Shown here: piece by piece, positions 1 to 8,184 of the stretch | Layout: each line of letters opens with the position of its first letter | Numbering within the stretch: the first letter of the stretch is position 1 | Source: CAYNHQ01 sp964397255 | GTDB lineage: Bacteria; Bdellovibrionota_G; JALEGL01; DATDPG01 | Length of the DNA stretch: 64,000 nucleotides | Direction of reading: 5' to 3' | Assembly (NCBI GenBank): GCA_964397255.1 | Contig: CAYNHQ010000001.1 | Coordinates: forward strand, 248,001 to 312,000 | The notes under the pieces: generated by a model | What the model was told of the DNA's origin: nothing | The model's database searches: none | What the model saw: the letters and a program-made list of their open reading frames with translations, nothing else | Position numbers and translations under genes: made by a program

Positions 1-413
1 GTAAGTTTTCGAAGCCCAATATCTCCCACCACAACTAAATCAATATCGCTTTCCGCCCCCTCTTCCCCTTTAGCAAAGGAACCAAAAATAAACGCCAGTT
101 GAACATCTGATCGCCCTGCTAGAGTTTCGGAAAGAAGTGGTACGATTCCTGTTGTTTTGAGAACCAATGCCCGAATATCTACATAAGCGGGGTGGATCCT
201 ATTGGCACGAAAGTAAAGCCGGTTTCCATCCCGCCGCGCTTTGATTAAATCCAGATCCTGCAAATTCTTGATGTCTTGTTGAATGGTTCGAATAGCCAAG
301 CCTGTTCGGCGTGCGAGATCTCTAAGATGGTATTCCTTATTCTCATGTCCATATAGCAATGCAAAGATTCCCGCCCTAACTTTCGAGGATAAAATTCGAG
401 GTAGCAGCTCCAT
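1..413 (-). CDS. HTH-nucleotidyltransferase protein (partial, cut by window edge)
   Basis: The reading frame runs off the left edge, so only about 137 N-terminal residues are visible. Residues 1-75 form a winged-helix-like region (LLPRILSSKVRAGIFALLYG, then RDLARRTGLAIRTIQQDIKN). Residues 108-125 carry the nucleotidyltransferase signature GSFAKGEEGAESDIDLVVVG, that is GS-x(8)-SDxDL, with the two metal-binding Asp residues. This arrangement is known from MNT-type minimal nucleotidyltransferases and from HTH-NTase regulators. The ATG at 413-411 has no Shine-Dalgarno sequence, and a TATAAA box lies just upstream, so the message is probably leaderless. The role could be antitoxin or self-regulator, or nucleotidyl transfer to a partner outside the window; the sequence does not decide. 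Confidence 0.8.
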   Translation of the reverse strand, partial: MELLPRILSSKVRAGIFALLYGHENKEYHLRDLARRTGLAIRTIQQDIKNLQDLDLIKARRDGNRLYFRANRIHPAYVDIRALVLKTTGIVPLLSETLAGRSDVQLAFIFGSFAKGEEGAESDIDLVVVGDIGLRKL

Positions 414-421
414 TATGAATG

Positions 422-442
422 TTTATACCATACATTCGTATG
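422..442 (-). promoter_or_regulatory. Promoter and palindrome of the nucleotidyltransferase gene
   Basis: Read leftward, a TATAAA box at 427-422 lies about 9 bases before the ATG at 413. Immediately upstream is the inverted repeat CATAC-ATTC-GTATG at 429-442. This would place transcription start almost at the start codon and an operator next to the -10 box. No clear -35 box is visible. Confidence 0.4.
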
Positions 443-529
443 TTTTTACCAGTCATTTTTAATCCCCCATATTATTGTAGCCATAGACAAGACTGCGTTT
501 CTAACGTTGTCCACTTCGGGAAGCATTTT

Positions 530-1531
530 TCATCCCATTACGTATTTCCCTGACTTACGGGTGCCGATTCGGCGAATCAGTTCGGCGTGAAGTAAGGGTT
601 TTATGATCTTCATTGCGCCTTGTTTGGTTATTTTTAGCTGCGACCAAATCTCGCTAGGCGTAAGACCACCTGCGTCTCGAAGCAGATGAAGGAGTCGTTC
701 CTGTTTTGCCGTCAGAACAATTTTAGCTCCCGTCCCGCGTGCCCTCAAACGGCCGACACGGTCTAGAACGCGCTCCAATGTTAAATGGATCGCTTCTGCG
801 GAAAACTCCAACCAGCCGGTTAGGTCTCCTTTTGCTTTTCGAACCGCGTCCAATTGCGAATAATAGCGGGGTCGATCTTCCCAATAAACCTCGTCCACGG
901 AAAAAATGTGGTGTGTATCAAATCCACGTCGATACAGTTCCCAAAGTGCCAGGGCTCGGCCCATTCGACCATTGCCATCGCCAAACGGATGAATCTCCTC
1001 AAAATGGTAGTGCAGAATTGCGGATGAAATCACCGGAGACCATTCCGTCGCTTTCTGATTCCACCATTGGAGATAATCTTGCATGAGCCGCGGAACGTCC
1101 TTGGCCGGAGGGGGAACGTAAGAACCGACACGGACACTAAAAGTGCGATATTGCCCCGCCTTTCCTTGGTCCATCACATTCGATGTGATGATTTTATGAA
1201 GGCGAAACAGATCCGCGCGAGTCATTGTTTTTTTGCTTTGATTTTTTTCAACAAATCGCAATCCCGCCAATTGATTCAGAATCTCTCTTTGCGCCCTTTC
1301 TGCGGCCAAGACGGGTCGGCCTTCTTCAAGAGCTCTCACCTCTTCCAAGGTAAGGGGGTTTCCTTCTATGGCTGTGGAACTATGAGTCGTTCGAGCGCGG
1401 GCGTCTTTCTGCAAAATGGGAATCCAGGGGACTTGAATCGTGCCCGCAAGAATCTTCTGCCGGTAAGAGGAAATTTCCTCAATCAAATGTAAGAGATGGG
1501 GGGTGACGTGGAATGGAGGAAGATACGGCAT
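530..1531 (-). CDS. Fic-domain AMPylase-type protein with C-terminal winged helix
   Basis: This 333-residue Fic protein has a complete catalytic motif HPFGDGNGRMGR at residues 181-192 (HPFx[D/E]GNGRxxR), so it should transfer AMP or another nucleotide moiety to a hydroxyl side chain. Residues 52-57 (STAIEG) match the inhibitory (S/T)xxxE(G/N) motif. Its position before the Fic core makes it an N-terminal-inhibited, self-contained enzyme that needs no separate antitoxin. The last 65 residues (TAKQERLLHLLRDAGGLTP onward) form a winged helix, common in this family and consistent with autoregulation. The gene is divergent from the SNF2 helicase, and three tandem 11-12 base repeats lie directly upstream. 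The target protein cannot be inferred. Confidence 0.93.
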   Translation of the reverse strand: MPYLPPFHVTPHLLHLIEEISSYRQKILAGTIQVPWIPILQKDARARTTHSSTAIEGNPLTLEEVRALEEGRPVLAAERAQREILNQLAGLRFVEKNQSKKTMTRADLFRLHKIITSNVMDQGKAGQYRTFSVRVGSYVPPPAKDVPRLMQDYLQWWNQKATEWSPVISSAILHYHFEEIHPFGDGNGRMGRALALWELYRRGFDTHHIFSVDEVYWEDRPRYYSQLDAVRKAKGDLTGWLEFSAEAIHLTLERVLDRVGRLRARGTGAKIVLTAKQERLLHLLRDAGGLTPSEIWSQLKITKQGAMKIIKPLLHAELIRRIGTRKSGKYVMG

Positions 1532-1534
1532 TAA

Positions 1535-1568
1535 TATAAGTCAACTATAAGACAACTTATGAGTCAAC
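1535..1568 (-). repeat. Three tandem 11-12 bp repeats upstream of fic
   Basis: On the coding strand of fic three near-identical units follow each other: GTTGACTCATAA, GTTGTCTTATA and GTTGACTTATA, ending 3 bases before the ATG. An 11-base period is close to one helical turn, so a protein could bind all three units on one face. The Fic C-terminal winged helix is an obvious candidate, but that is inference. Confidence 0.65.
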
Positions 1569-1571
1569 CCA

Positions 1572-1601
1572 TTGACCTGTCATGCCTGCTTAAACTATAT
1601 C
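1572..1601 (+). promoter_or_regulatory. Likely promoter of the SNF2 helicase gene
   Basis: TTGACC at 1572-1577 and TATATC at 1596-1601 are separated by 18 bases and precede the helicase start by about 24 bases. The -35 box is only four bases from the repeats upstream of fic, so the two divergent genes share a compact control region. Confidence 0.5.
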
Positions 1602-1624
1602 CTCCATAGAAAGATGGAGTGTGG

Positions 1625-4600
1625 ATGTCGCTCATTGCACAGTGCAGAGGTTATTTTTCCAACACCACCCGTGAAAAGGGCTTTCAGTACTATCAATCGA
1701 AATGTGTAGACATTGAATCGCTCACCGACAGTTCCCTTGAAGCTCATGTCGAAGGTTCGCGTCTATATGATGTCACTTTAGATTGGCATACACAGACCAA
1801 CAAGACGGTTGAACTCTCTGTCTACTGTTCATGTCCTCACTTCGAGGACGGAAATTTCTGCAAACATCTTTGGGCCACAATAATAGCCGCCGACCGAGAT
1901 AAACGGATCGATCGCTTTATTTCTCCCGGGGCCAAGATAAAAATGTGGGACAGACTTGAAGATGTTGACTTCGACGATGAAGATGAATGGGGTGACGAAC
2001 AAATCGATGAGCGAACCACGCCCAAAAAACCGAGTCGAAAAACCAAAGCGTCCTGGCACGAATATCTGCGCTCGGTCAAATCGGCGATCTCAACCCATAC
2101 GTTGGATGAGGAGAGGCGCCGTACTTTCTCAAAACCCAGAGCTCGGCGGGCTTGGTTTCGTCTGAACCTGGATGGCACGGAACGCGCCAGTCATTTGGAT
2201 ATCGATCTTCTCCAGCAGGAGATGAAGGTTTCCGGCAATTGGGGAAAACTCAAGCCATTACGAATCGCCTATAGAGAAATTTCGTCATTCCAGGATCCAG
2301 CAGATCAAAAGGCTCTTTCCTTCCTCCTCGGATGTCAACCACAAGAATACCAATACAGATATTCCCCCTGGTACGATGAAAGGGGATACACGCATTTTAC
2401 GGTCGCGGTCTCTTTTTTAGACACTCTCCTCCCTCTTTTAACCGCCACGAACCGCTTTGGCCTTCTTCCCGGAGGTGACAACGCCGGAGAAAGCGCGTTT
2501 AGACCGCTGGATTGGAAAAACGACGAACCATGGCGTTTCGAATTGGAGATTCAACCGGATCAGGACCCGAATTTCTGGAAATTGTGGGGCCATATCTTAA
2601 AAAACGGGGATGCGATCGATTTGTCCGAGCCCCAATGCATATGGAGAGACGGAATTCTGCTGCGTAAAAATCAACTTTCAAAGATCGACTTCGGCTCTCC
2701 ACATGAATTCCAGTGGCTCGCGCATTTGACTGAACATGGACCCCTTTCCATTCCAAAAAAAGAGGAGGACCAATTGGTCCGCGCTCTTTTGGAAATCCCT
2801 TCACCCCCTAAGATCTCCTTTCCCGAAGAGTTGAAGTGGAATCAAGTCGCGCCCCAACCCCGTCCAAGGCTTTCGATTCTCCCACAGAAGGTTTTGCCAC
2901 AAATTTTACGAGCGAATCTTTCTTTTGATTACCAAGGAAATCTCGTACGTTGGAATGAAACCTCTCCTCCCTGGATCATACCGGAAGAGAAAACCGTTAT
3001 CGTACGCAGCGCCGGGAAAGAACAGGAGGCCATTGCCCTTCTCAAAGCCTTGAAAGTGGATTTTGCCATCGATGGATATGATCTCTCTTTTCAAAGAAAC
3101 GATCTGGCCACGCTCGTTAAAACATTAGAGGGAAATGGATGGTACGTGGAAGCCGAAGGAGCCAGAATCAAAACAGCAGGGTCGTTTAAAGCCGTAGTAT
3201 CGTCGGGAGTCGATTGGTTCGACCTGAACGCCGAATGCGCCTATGACGGGGGTTCGGTTTGCCTGCCACGTCTTTTGGCTGCCGTGGAGCGAGGTGAGCT
3301 GTTTATAAAACTTGGAGACGGAACATTCGGAATGTTGCCTGAAACCTGGCTCAAAAAATTCGGATCGCTCGCGAATCTGGGCCAAAAGGAGGGGGAAAAT
3401 ATCCGATTCCAACACGCCCAAGTGGCGATTTTAGACCTCTTGATCTCGGACCAACCCGCGGTCGAATTGGATGAAAAATACGAGAAGGCGAGAGAGCAGC
3501 TCAAATCGTTTTCAGGCATTGAACCGATCGACGCATTATCGGAGTTTCAGGGGGTTTTACGTCATTATCAAAAAGAAGGTCTCGGCTGGCTTCATTTTCT
3601 TCAAGAGTTCGGCTTTGGAGGGTGCCTGGCGGACGATATGGGCCTGGGAAAAACGGTTCAGGTTTTGGCGTTCCTCCAGCGCCGCGTTAAAACGAAAAGC
3701 AGCCGTGCCCCTTCGCTTGTCGTCTGTCCTAAAAGCGTGGTTTACAATTGGATCGCTGAAGCAAAGCGTTTCACGCCGGAGCTGCATGTGGCCGAATATG
3801 CCGGCCTGGAACGGGATGGATTGTTCTCTAAACCTGACGATTACGATCTTATCATCATGACCTATGGGGTCTTTCGAAGGGATATCCTGAAGATCCGCGA
3901 AATTCATTTCGATTATGCCATCTTAGATGAAGCCCAGAACATCAAAAATGAAAACGCGCATGTCGCGAAATCTTCCCGCTTGATTCAGGCGGATCACCGT
4001 CTCGCTCTTTCGGGGACGCCGGTGGAAAACCATCTGGGAGAACTGGCTTCGATTTTCGAGTTTTTGAATCCTGGCATGCTTACATCCTCCTCGAGGCTCA
4101 AACCGTTTATGCAGAAAGGAGGGGATCTCGATTTCTCTGGAATCGAACTTTTAGGGAAGGCACTGCGCCCATTTATTCTCCGTCGAACAAAAGAGAAGGT
4201 GTTGACCGAACTCCCGGAAAAAACGGAGCAGACGATCTACTGTGATTTAAATCCAAAGCAGAAAATAGAATACGTCGAACTGCGCGATCATTACCGGGAG
4301 AGATTAAACGACACGATTAAGCGTGAGGGAATGGCTCGATCTAAGATCCATGTCCTGGAAGCGCTCTTACGACTCAGGCAGGCGGCGTGTCACCCAGGTT
4401 TACTGGATAAGTCCCGAGTTGAAGAGGAAAGCGCCAAGCTTGAAACGCTCATCGGGCAAGTCCGAGAAGTTGTGGAAAGCGGGCACAAAGCTCTGATCTT
4501 CAGTCAATTTACGACGCTTCTTTCCATTCTCCGACACAGATTGGATCGCGAAGGGTTTATTTATGAATATCTGGACGGCAAGACAAGAGACCGGAAAGAG

Positions 4601-4936
4601 AAAGTCGAGCGCTTCCAGTCGGATAAGAATTGTCCGCTTTTTCTGGTAAGCCTGAAGGCGGGCGGGTTGGGCTTAAATTTAACGGCCGCTGACTATTGTT
4701 TCATCTTGGATCCATGGTGGAACCCGTTCGTGGAAGCTCAAGCCATTGACCGCGCCCATCGCATCGGGCAGACCAAGCGGGTGTTTGCCTATCGCCTCAT
4801 CGCTCGAAACACCGTGGAGGAAAAAATTATTGAACTTCAAAGTCAAAAACGGAAACTTGCCGATGCTATCGTTTCAGCAGATACCGGTTTTTTAAAGAGC
4901 CTTCAGATGGAAGACCTGCAGGTTCTGTTTTCATAA
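1625..4936 (+). CDS. SWIM zinc-finger SNF2/Rad54-family helicase
   Basis: The protein has about 1103 residues. A SWIM zinc finger (CxC...CxH, seen as CSCPHFEDGNFCKHLW) lies near residues 68-85. A long middle region resembles bacterial SNF2 accessory domains. The two-lobe SNF2 ATPase core starts near residue 640, with Walker A DDMGLGKT (670-677), motif II DEAQ, motif III SGTPVENHLGEL, and C-terminal motifs LKAGGLGLNL and DRAHRIGQTKRV. These proteins translocate on double-stranded DNA and remodel DNA-protein complexes. The ATG at 1625 is chosen because GGAG lies 5 bases upstream; a GTG at 1619 is possible. Bacterial relatives occur both as chromosomal genes and in defence loci; the neighbouring Fic and AAA genes make the second thinkable but do not prove it. 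Confidence 0.92.
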   Translation: MSLIAQCRGYFSNTTREKGFQYYQSKCVDIESLTDSSLEAHVEGSRLYDVTLDWHTQTNKTVELSVYCSCPHFEDGNFCKHLWATIIAADRDKRIDRFISPGAKIKMWDRLEDVDFDDEDEWGDEQIDERTTPKKPSRKTKASWHEYLRSVKSAISTHTLDEERRRTFSKPRARRAWFRLNLDGTERASHLDIDLLQQEMKVSGNWGKLKPLRIAYREISSFQDPADQKALSFLLGCQPQEYQYRYSPWYDERGYTHFTVAVSFLDTLLPLLTATNRFGLLPGGDNAGESAFRPLDWKNDEPWRFELEIQPDQDPNFWKLWGHILKNGDAIDLSEPQCIWRDGILLRKNQLSKIDFGSPHEFQWLAHLTEHGPLSIPKKEEDQLVRALLEIPSPPKISFPEELKWNQVAPQPRPRLSILPQKVLPQILRANLSFDYQGNLVRWNETSPPWIIPEEKTVIVRSAGKEQEAIALLKALKVDFAIDGYDLSFQRNDLATLVKTLEGNGWYVEAEGARIKTAGSFKAVVSSGVDWFDLNAECAYDGGSVCLPRLLAAVERGELFIKLGDGTFGMLPETWLKKFGSLANLGQKEGENIRFQHAQVAILDLLISDQPAVELDEKYEKAREQLKSFSGIEPIDALSEFQGVLRHYQKEGLGWLHFLQEFGFGGCLADDMGLGKTVQVLAFLQRRVKTKSSRAPSLVVCPKSVVYNWIAEAKRFTPELHVAEYAGLERDGLFSKPDDYDLIIMTYGVFRRDILKIREIHFDYAILDEAQNIKNENAHVAKSSRLIQADHRLALSGTPVENHLGELASIFEFLNPGMLTSSSRLKPFMQKGGDLDFSGIELLGKALRPFILRRTKEKVLTELPEKTEQTIYCDLNPKQKIEYVELRDHYRERLNDTIKREGMARSKIHVLEALLRLRQAACHPGLLDKSRVEEESAKLETLIGQVREVVESGHKALIFSQFTTLLSILRHRLDREGFIYEYLDGKTRDRKEKVERFQSDKNCPLFLVSLKAGGLGLNLTAADYCFILDPWWNPFVEAQAIDRAHRIGQTKRVFAYRLIARNTVEEKIIELQSQKRKLADAIVSADTGFLKSLQMEDLQVLFS

Positions 4937-4984
4937 GAGAAGCACAAGCTGACTCCATACCCGTTTGACCGCCACTAATGATTT

Positions 4985-6145
4985 TCATTTAAAGAGTTTG
5001 CCGGCGGCCAAAGAATGTGCAAATTCCAAAGCAGGCCGTACTTCGATTCCATCTTGGGTTTTGATATGTTCGCCACCCATATAAACAAGTATTCGTCTTT
5101 TAAGTCCTCTTAATTCTTTAATTGCACGGAGGCCCTTAAAATGGTCATCTCGAATACGATTCGACGCCTTTGCTTCGACGGCAATAAAGTCGCGGCCATT
5201 TTTCAGCAGAAAATCAATCTCCGTGGTTCGAGCCTGTGCGGGAGACCAATAATACATTTCTTCGAAAAGTCCTCGATGAACTTGGTAAGCTCGCAAGAGT
5301 TGAGCGACCCAGCCCTCAAATAACGAGCCTTTTTCTTCGGGAGCTACCTGTCCAAGAACACCTTTTGCTGCACGGGCTACACCCGAATCTAGCCAGTATA
5401 ATTTGGCGTGTTTGCGCTCACGCACTCGGAGTTTGGCTTCATAGGCCGGTAACCGAAATGTAAGCAACGTGTCTTCTAAAATATCCAAATATCCCGCTAC
5501 GGTTGTTCTCTCCACCCCGCACTCTCTGGCAATGTTTGAAACGTTGACCACTTGTCCATGAAAAATCCCCGCGATGGGAAGAAACCTGGCAAAACCCTGC
5601 AGGTTACGTACGATGGCTTCGGCCTGAATTTCTTCTTTTAGGTAGGTCTGAACGTAGCTTCTTAAGCGGTCTTCCGGAGAATCCGCTGATGATAAAATCA
5701 ATGCCAGAGATCCATAGGCCAAGGTACGGTTAAGATCAAAATCGCCCCCCATTTCCTCGGGTAAAAGAGGAAGCATTTCCTTGATCAGTGCTCTACCTCC
5801 CAATAAGTTCGCTCCGCCACGTTTCAGTTTCCTGGCACTCGATCCAGTGAGAATGAACTTAAGTTTCTTTTCTTCGATAAGCCGATGGACTTCATTCAAA
5901 AGGGAGGGGATTCGTTGAATCTCGTCGACAAAAATCCACTCTCCGGATTTTGCCATTTCAAGTTGACCAGAAAATACAATGGGGTTTGCCAGTATCCGCT
6001 GATAGAGGTCCTCTCGAAGTAGATTGACTACTTTAGAAGCCAGCCGCAGAGATTCGACCCATGTACTCTTTCCGCTTCCCCGCATTCCGAACAGAAAGAA
6101 GCTTCCCTTCGGGGGCGTAAGAATCCTTGGATAAAAGTTGCGCAT
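4985..6145 (-). CDS. AAA ATPase with DUF4143 domain
   Basis: The 386-residue protein has Walker A GMRGSGKST at residues 20-28, Walker B WIFVDEIQRIP near 70, and sensor-like LTGSSARKL. Its C-terminal DUF4143 region includes EIDFLLKNG...VEAKAS, which resembles a PD-(D/E)xK nuclease core. The family is abundant in accessory regions of bacteria and archaea; its function is poorly understood, and proposals include toxin-antitoxin or defence roles. It lies 12 bases behind the DsbD-like gene on the same strand, so it may be co-transcribed with it. A second, truncated family member begins at 63285 at the other end of the window. Confidence 0.88.
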   Translation of the reverse strand: MRNFYPRILTPPKGSFFLFGMRGSGKSTWVESLRLASKVVNLLREDLYQRILANPIVFSGQLEMAKSGEWIFVDEIQRIPSLLNEVHRLIEEKKLKFILTGSSARKLKRGGANLLGGRALIKEMLPLLPEEMGGDFDLNRTLAYGSLALILSSADSPEDRLRSYVQTYLKEEIQAEAIVRNLQGFARFLPIAGIFHGQVVNVSNIARECGVERTTVAGYLDILEDTLLTFRLPAYEAKLRVRERKHAKLYWLDSGVARAAKGVLGQVAPEEKGSLFEGWVAQLLRAYQVHRGLFEEMYYWSPAQARTTEIDFLLKNGRDFIAVEAKASNRIRDDHFKGLRAIKELRGLKRRILVYMGGEHIKTQDGIEVRPALEFAHSLAAGKLFK

Positions 6146-6157
6146 ATCTACCCCACT

Positions 6158-6655
6158 TTACTTAGAAATATGGGATCTGTCTATGCGATTAAATGGGGCC
6201 GAAACGTTCACTTCGGATTGAAAGGGAACAGTGGTGGGGAAGAAACAACTTTTGGCGTCGCAGGCTTGGTAACGGAGAGTTCCTTTGAGCTGAAACGTTC
6301 CCACCGATTTCGGTGTGACGGGGAGGATGAAATCGACTACTCCTTCATAGGCTGAAAGTTCTTTGCCGCTCTGAAGTTTGTAGGGCTTTCCGGCCGGATA
6401 TATCGGGGAACCGATTTGAAGGCCGGGCACACGCTCGATTTCTATGCTCGTCGGGATCAATGTCGGATCGCTGGTCGGATTGGCCTGAATATGAAATCCC
6501 TTTTTCAAAGAGATTCCGATCACAATTTTTGTTTCTTCACCTACTTTCGTCTCGATAGTTTTTGAAGGCCGAATTTCAACCAAATCCTTTGGCATACCCC
6601 CATAGGCACCCAAGAGGAGCGCTAGGGACAGTCCAACTATTGAATGATTTTCCAC
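6158..6655 (-). CDS. Stand-alone DsbD N-terminal-domain-like exported protein
   Basis: This 165-residue protein has a hydrophobic N-terminus (SIVGLSLALLLGAYG) that looks like a signal peptide. Its body matches the immunoglobulin-like N-terminal domain of thiol:disulfide interchange protein DsbD: KKGFHIQANP, YQACDAKSCFFP and VPF motifs near the end. The CDAKSC cysteines correspond to the redox-active pair of DsbD-alpha. In classic DsbD this domain is fused to a membrane electron carrier and a thioredoxin domain; here both are absent and not encoded nearby. It overlaps the preceding gene by 19 bases, which suggests translational coupling. A periplasmic thiol-shuttle role is inferred. Confidence 0.72.
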   Translation of the reverse strand: MENHSIVGLSLALLLGAYGGMPKDLVEIRPSKTIETKVGEETKIVIGISLKKGFHIQANPTSDPTLIPTSIEIERVPGLQIGSPIYPAGKPYKLQSGKELSAYEGVVDFILPVTPKSVGTFQLKGTLRYQACDAKSCFFPTTVPFQSEVNVSAPFNRIDRSHISK

Positions 6656-7224
6656 TCATTCTTCTCTTGAATGAACTGAAGTACCTGGCTGTCACCGTTC
6701 ATCTCGAGCTGCCATTTGATTTCAAGCATGGCCCGATCCCCCTGATAGAACGGCTCGGCAGGAACGAAATCCGTTCGAGCGGTCGTCTCTCGCATTTTCT
6801 CCCGATCTTCTTTCTTCAGCGATTTGAGTTGTTTCTTTACGTCGGACTGTTTGAACGATGCGTAACAGTCGGCCATGGCGTCCACTTCTCCCGCAATCGC
6901 TGCTTTTCTCCAGGTTTCGAAAGTGGCTAACGGCGATCCATACTTCGATGTCGATTTGGAAAGAGCGAGAAAATTAGTGGAAGATTTCTTCTCCTCTGGA
7001 GCCTTTGTCACCTCGCTCGGGAGAGATTCAAATTCGATCGCAATGATTTCATTGCGGCCGACGGTTTTTGTCGAACCATCCGGCATGAGGATGGAAACAA
7101 TTCCACCATAGTAGTGGCTCACCGTACCGTTTATGGTTTCCCCACCTTTGAGGCGAATCGTTTCCGCGTGAGCGGAAAGCATGGTTACCAATACCCAAAA
7201 TCCGACTTTTCTGAGATTTGTCAC
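6637..7224 (-). CDS. Exported protein of unknown function with SH3-like N-terminal segment
   Basis: The 195-residue product starts at GTG with a signal peptide (VGFWVLVTMLSAHA). The mature part opens with a short beta segment, IRLKGGETINGTV...DGSTKTVGRNEI, typical of small SH3-like exported domains in many Gram-negative genomes. A charged lysine-rich linker follows. The last 80 residues (FETWRKAAIAGEVDAMADCY onward, ending WKII) resemble an NTF2/DUF4878-like fold, in which a periplasmic domain holds a hydrophobic ligand. No catalytic residues are recognised. It leads a short leftward operon with the DsbD-like protein and perhaps the AAA/DUF4143 gene. Confidence 0.6.
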   Translation of the reverse strand: MTNLRKVGFWVLVTMLSAHAETIRLKGGETINGTVSHYYGGIVSILMPDGSTKTVGRNEIIAIEFESLPSEVTKAPEEKKSSTNFLALSKSTSKYGSPLATFETWRKAAIAGEVDAMADCYASFKQSDVKKQLKSLKKEDREKMRETTARTDFVPAEPFYQGDRAMLEIKWQLEMNGDSQVLQFIQEKNEWKIIQ

Positions 7225-7269
7225 AATATCTTACTCTAACGTACGATAGCGACGTTTCAAGGGAGCCCG

Positions 7270-8184
7270 ATGAAACTCAATCGAAACGCGATCTTGGTCG
7301 CCTTTTTCCTTCTCCCCCTCAGTCTGTCAGGGGAGACAAAAACGGCCTCTGACAAAGGGGGGGAGCCCTATCGAAATGGGACCTCGGCTCTCGCCAAGGG
7401 GGACTTTGAGGAGGCTCGCCGATGGTTTGGGATTACCCATCATGACTTTCCTAAGAGTGACGAGGGAAAAAGATCGCTCCTCCAAGAAAGCTTTTTATTG
7501 GTTGCCAATGAACTGGCCAACCTCCGGCTTTCTTCCCTTTGGAAAGAAGCGGCGGATCTAACGCGCGTGGAAAGCGGCCAGGCCACGACACAGAAGAAGA
7601 AAAGCGAGGAGTATGAAAAGCAGGCGAAAGAATTTTCCGATCATTTGAAGAAACTCACGCCCGATCTTTTGGCGATGGAAAGTTTGACTCTTCCTCTTTC
7701 GTTTGAAGTCGATTCGTCAGGTTGGGAGGTCGATGATCTCCGCGCCCGAGTCAAAAAAGGGGAGATACTGGACGCCAAAGAAATCAAACGCCTTGAGAAA
7801 GGAGAATTCCTGACAAATTATCTCGGGTTTGTCACCACTGTTCTCCACCTTCCAGAAGATCGGCTATTCGTAAATCCATACGAAGGATCCGTTACGTCCA
7901 CTTCTTTTTTCAATGCGATTGGAAGCCGACTGGCGATTGCCAACCGAGCGGCGCCCGATCCAGAAAAAGTTCGTTTGGCGAAGGAATGTTTTAATCGGGT
8001 CATTACGCTCACCGACTCCACGCCATATGATAAGGAGCGTTTGGAAGCGAAAGATTTCTTAGAAAAACTGGGGAATCCTTCTTCCCCCGCCAAAATGTTG
8101 ATTTGCCCTTTTTGCAAAAGAAGCTTCAGCGCCGATTTCAAATTTTGCCCGTATGACGGGCGAAAATTGGGTCCCTCAAAATGA
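7270..8184 (+). CDS. Exported helical protein with C-terminal zinc ribbon
   Basis: The 304-residue protein has a signal peptide (AILVAFFLLPLSLSG) and a helical, TPR-like mature region (ALAKGDFEEARRWFGITHHD). It ends in a four-cysteine zinc ribbon, CPFCKRSF...KFCPYDGRKL. A zinc ribbon at the end of a predicted exported protein is odd, since such ribbons are mostly cytoplasmic. The start has a good Shine-Dalgarno sequence (AAGGGAG). Its stop overlaps the ATG of the transporter binding protein by four bases (ATGA), so it is the first gene of the ABC transporter operon. Its role there is unknown. Confidence 0.6.
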   Translation: MKLNRNAILVAFFLLPLSLSGETKTASDKGGEPYRNGTSALAKGDFEEARRWFGITHHDFPKSDEGKRSLLQESFLLVANELANLRLSSLWKEAADLTRVESGQATTQKKKSEEYEKQAKEFSDHLKKLTPDLLAMESLTLPLSFEVDSSGWEVDDLRARVKKGEILDAKEIKRLEKGEFLTNYLGFVTTVLHLPEDRLFVNPYEGSVTSTSFFNAIGSRLAIANRAAPDPEKVRLAKECFNRVITLTDSTPYDKERLEAKDFLEKLGNPSSPAKMLICPFCKRSFSADFKFCPYDGRKLGPSK

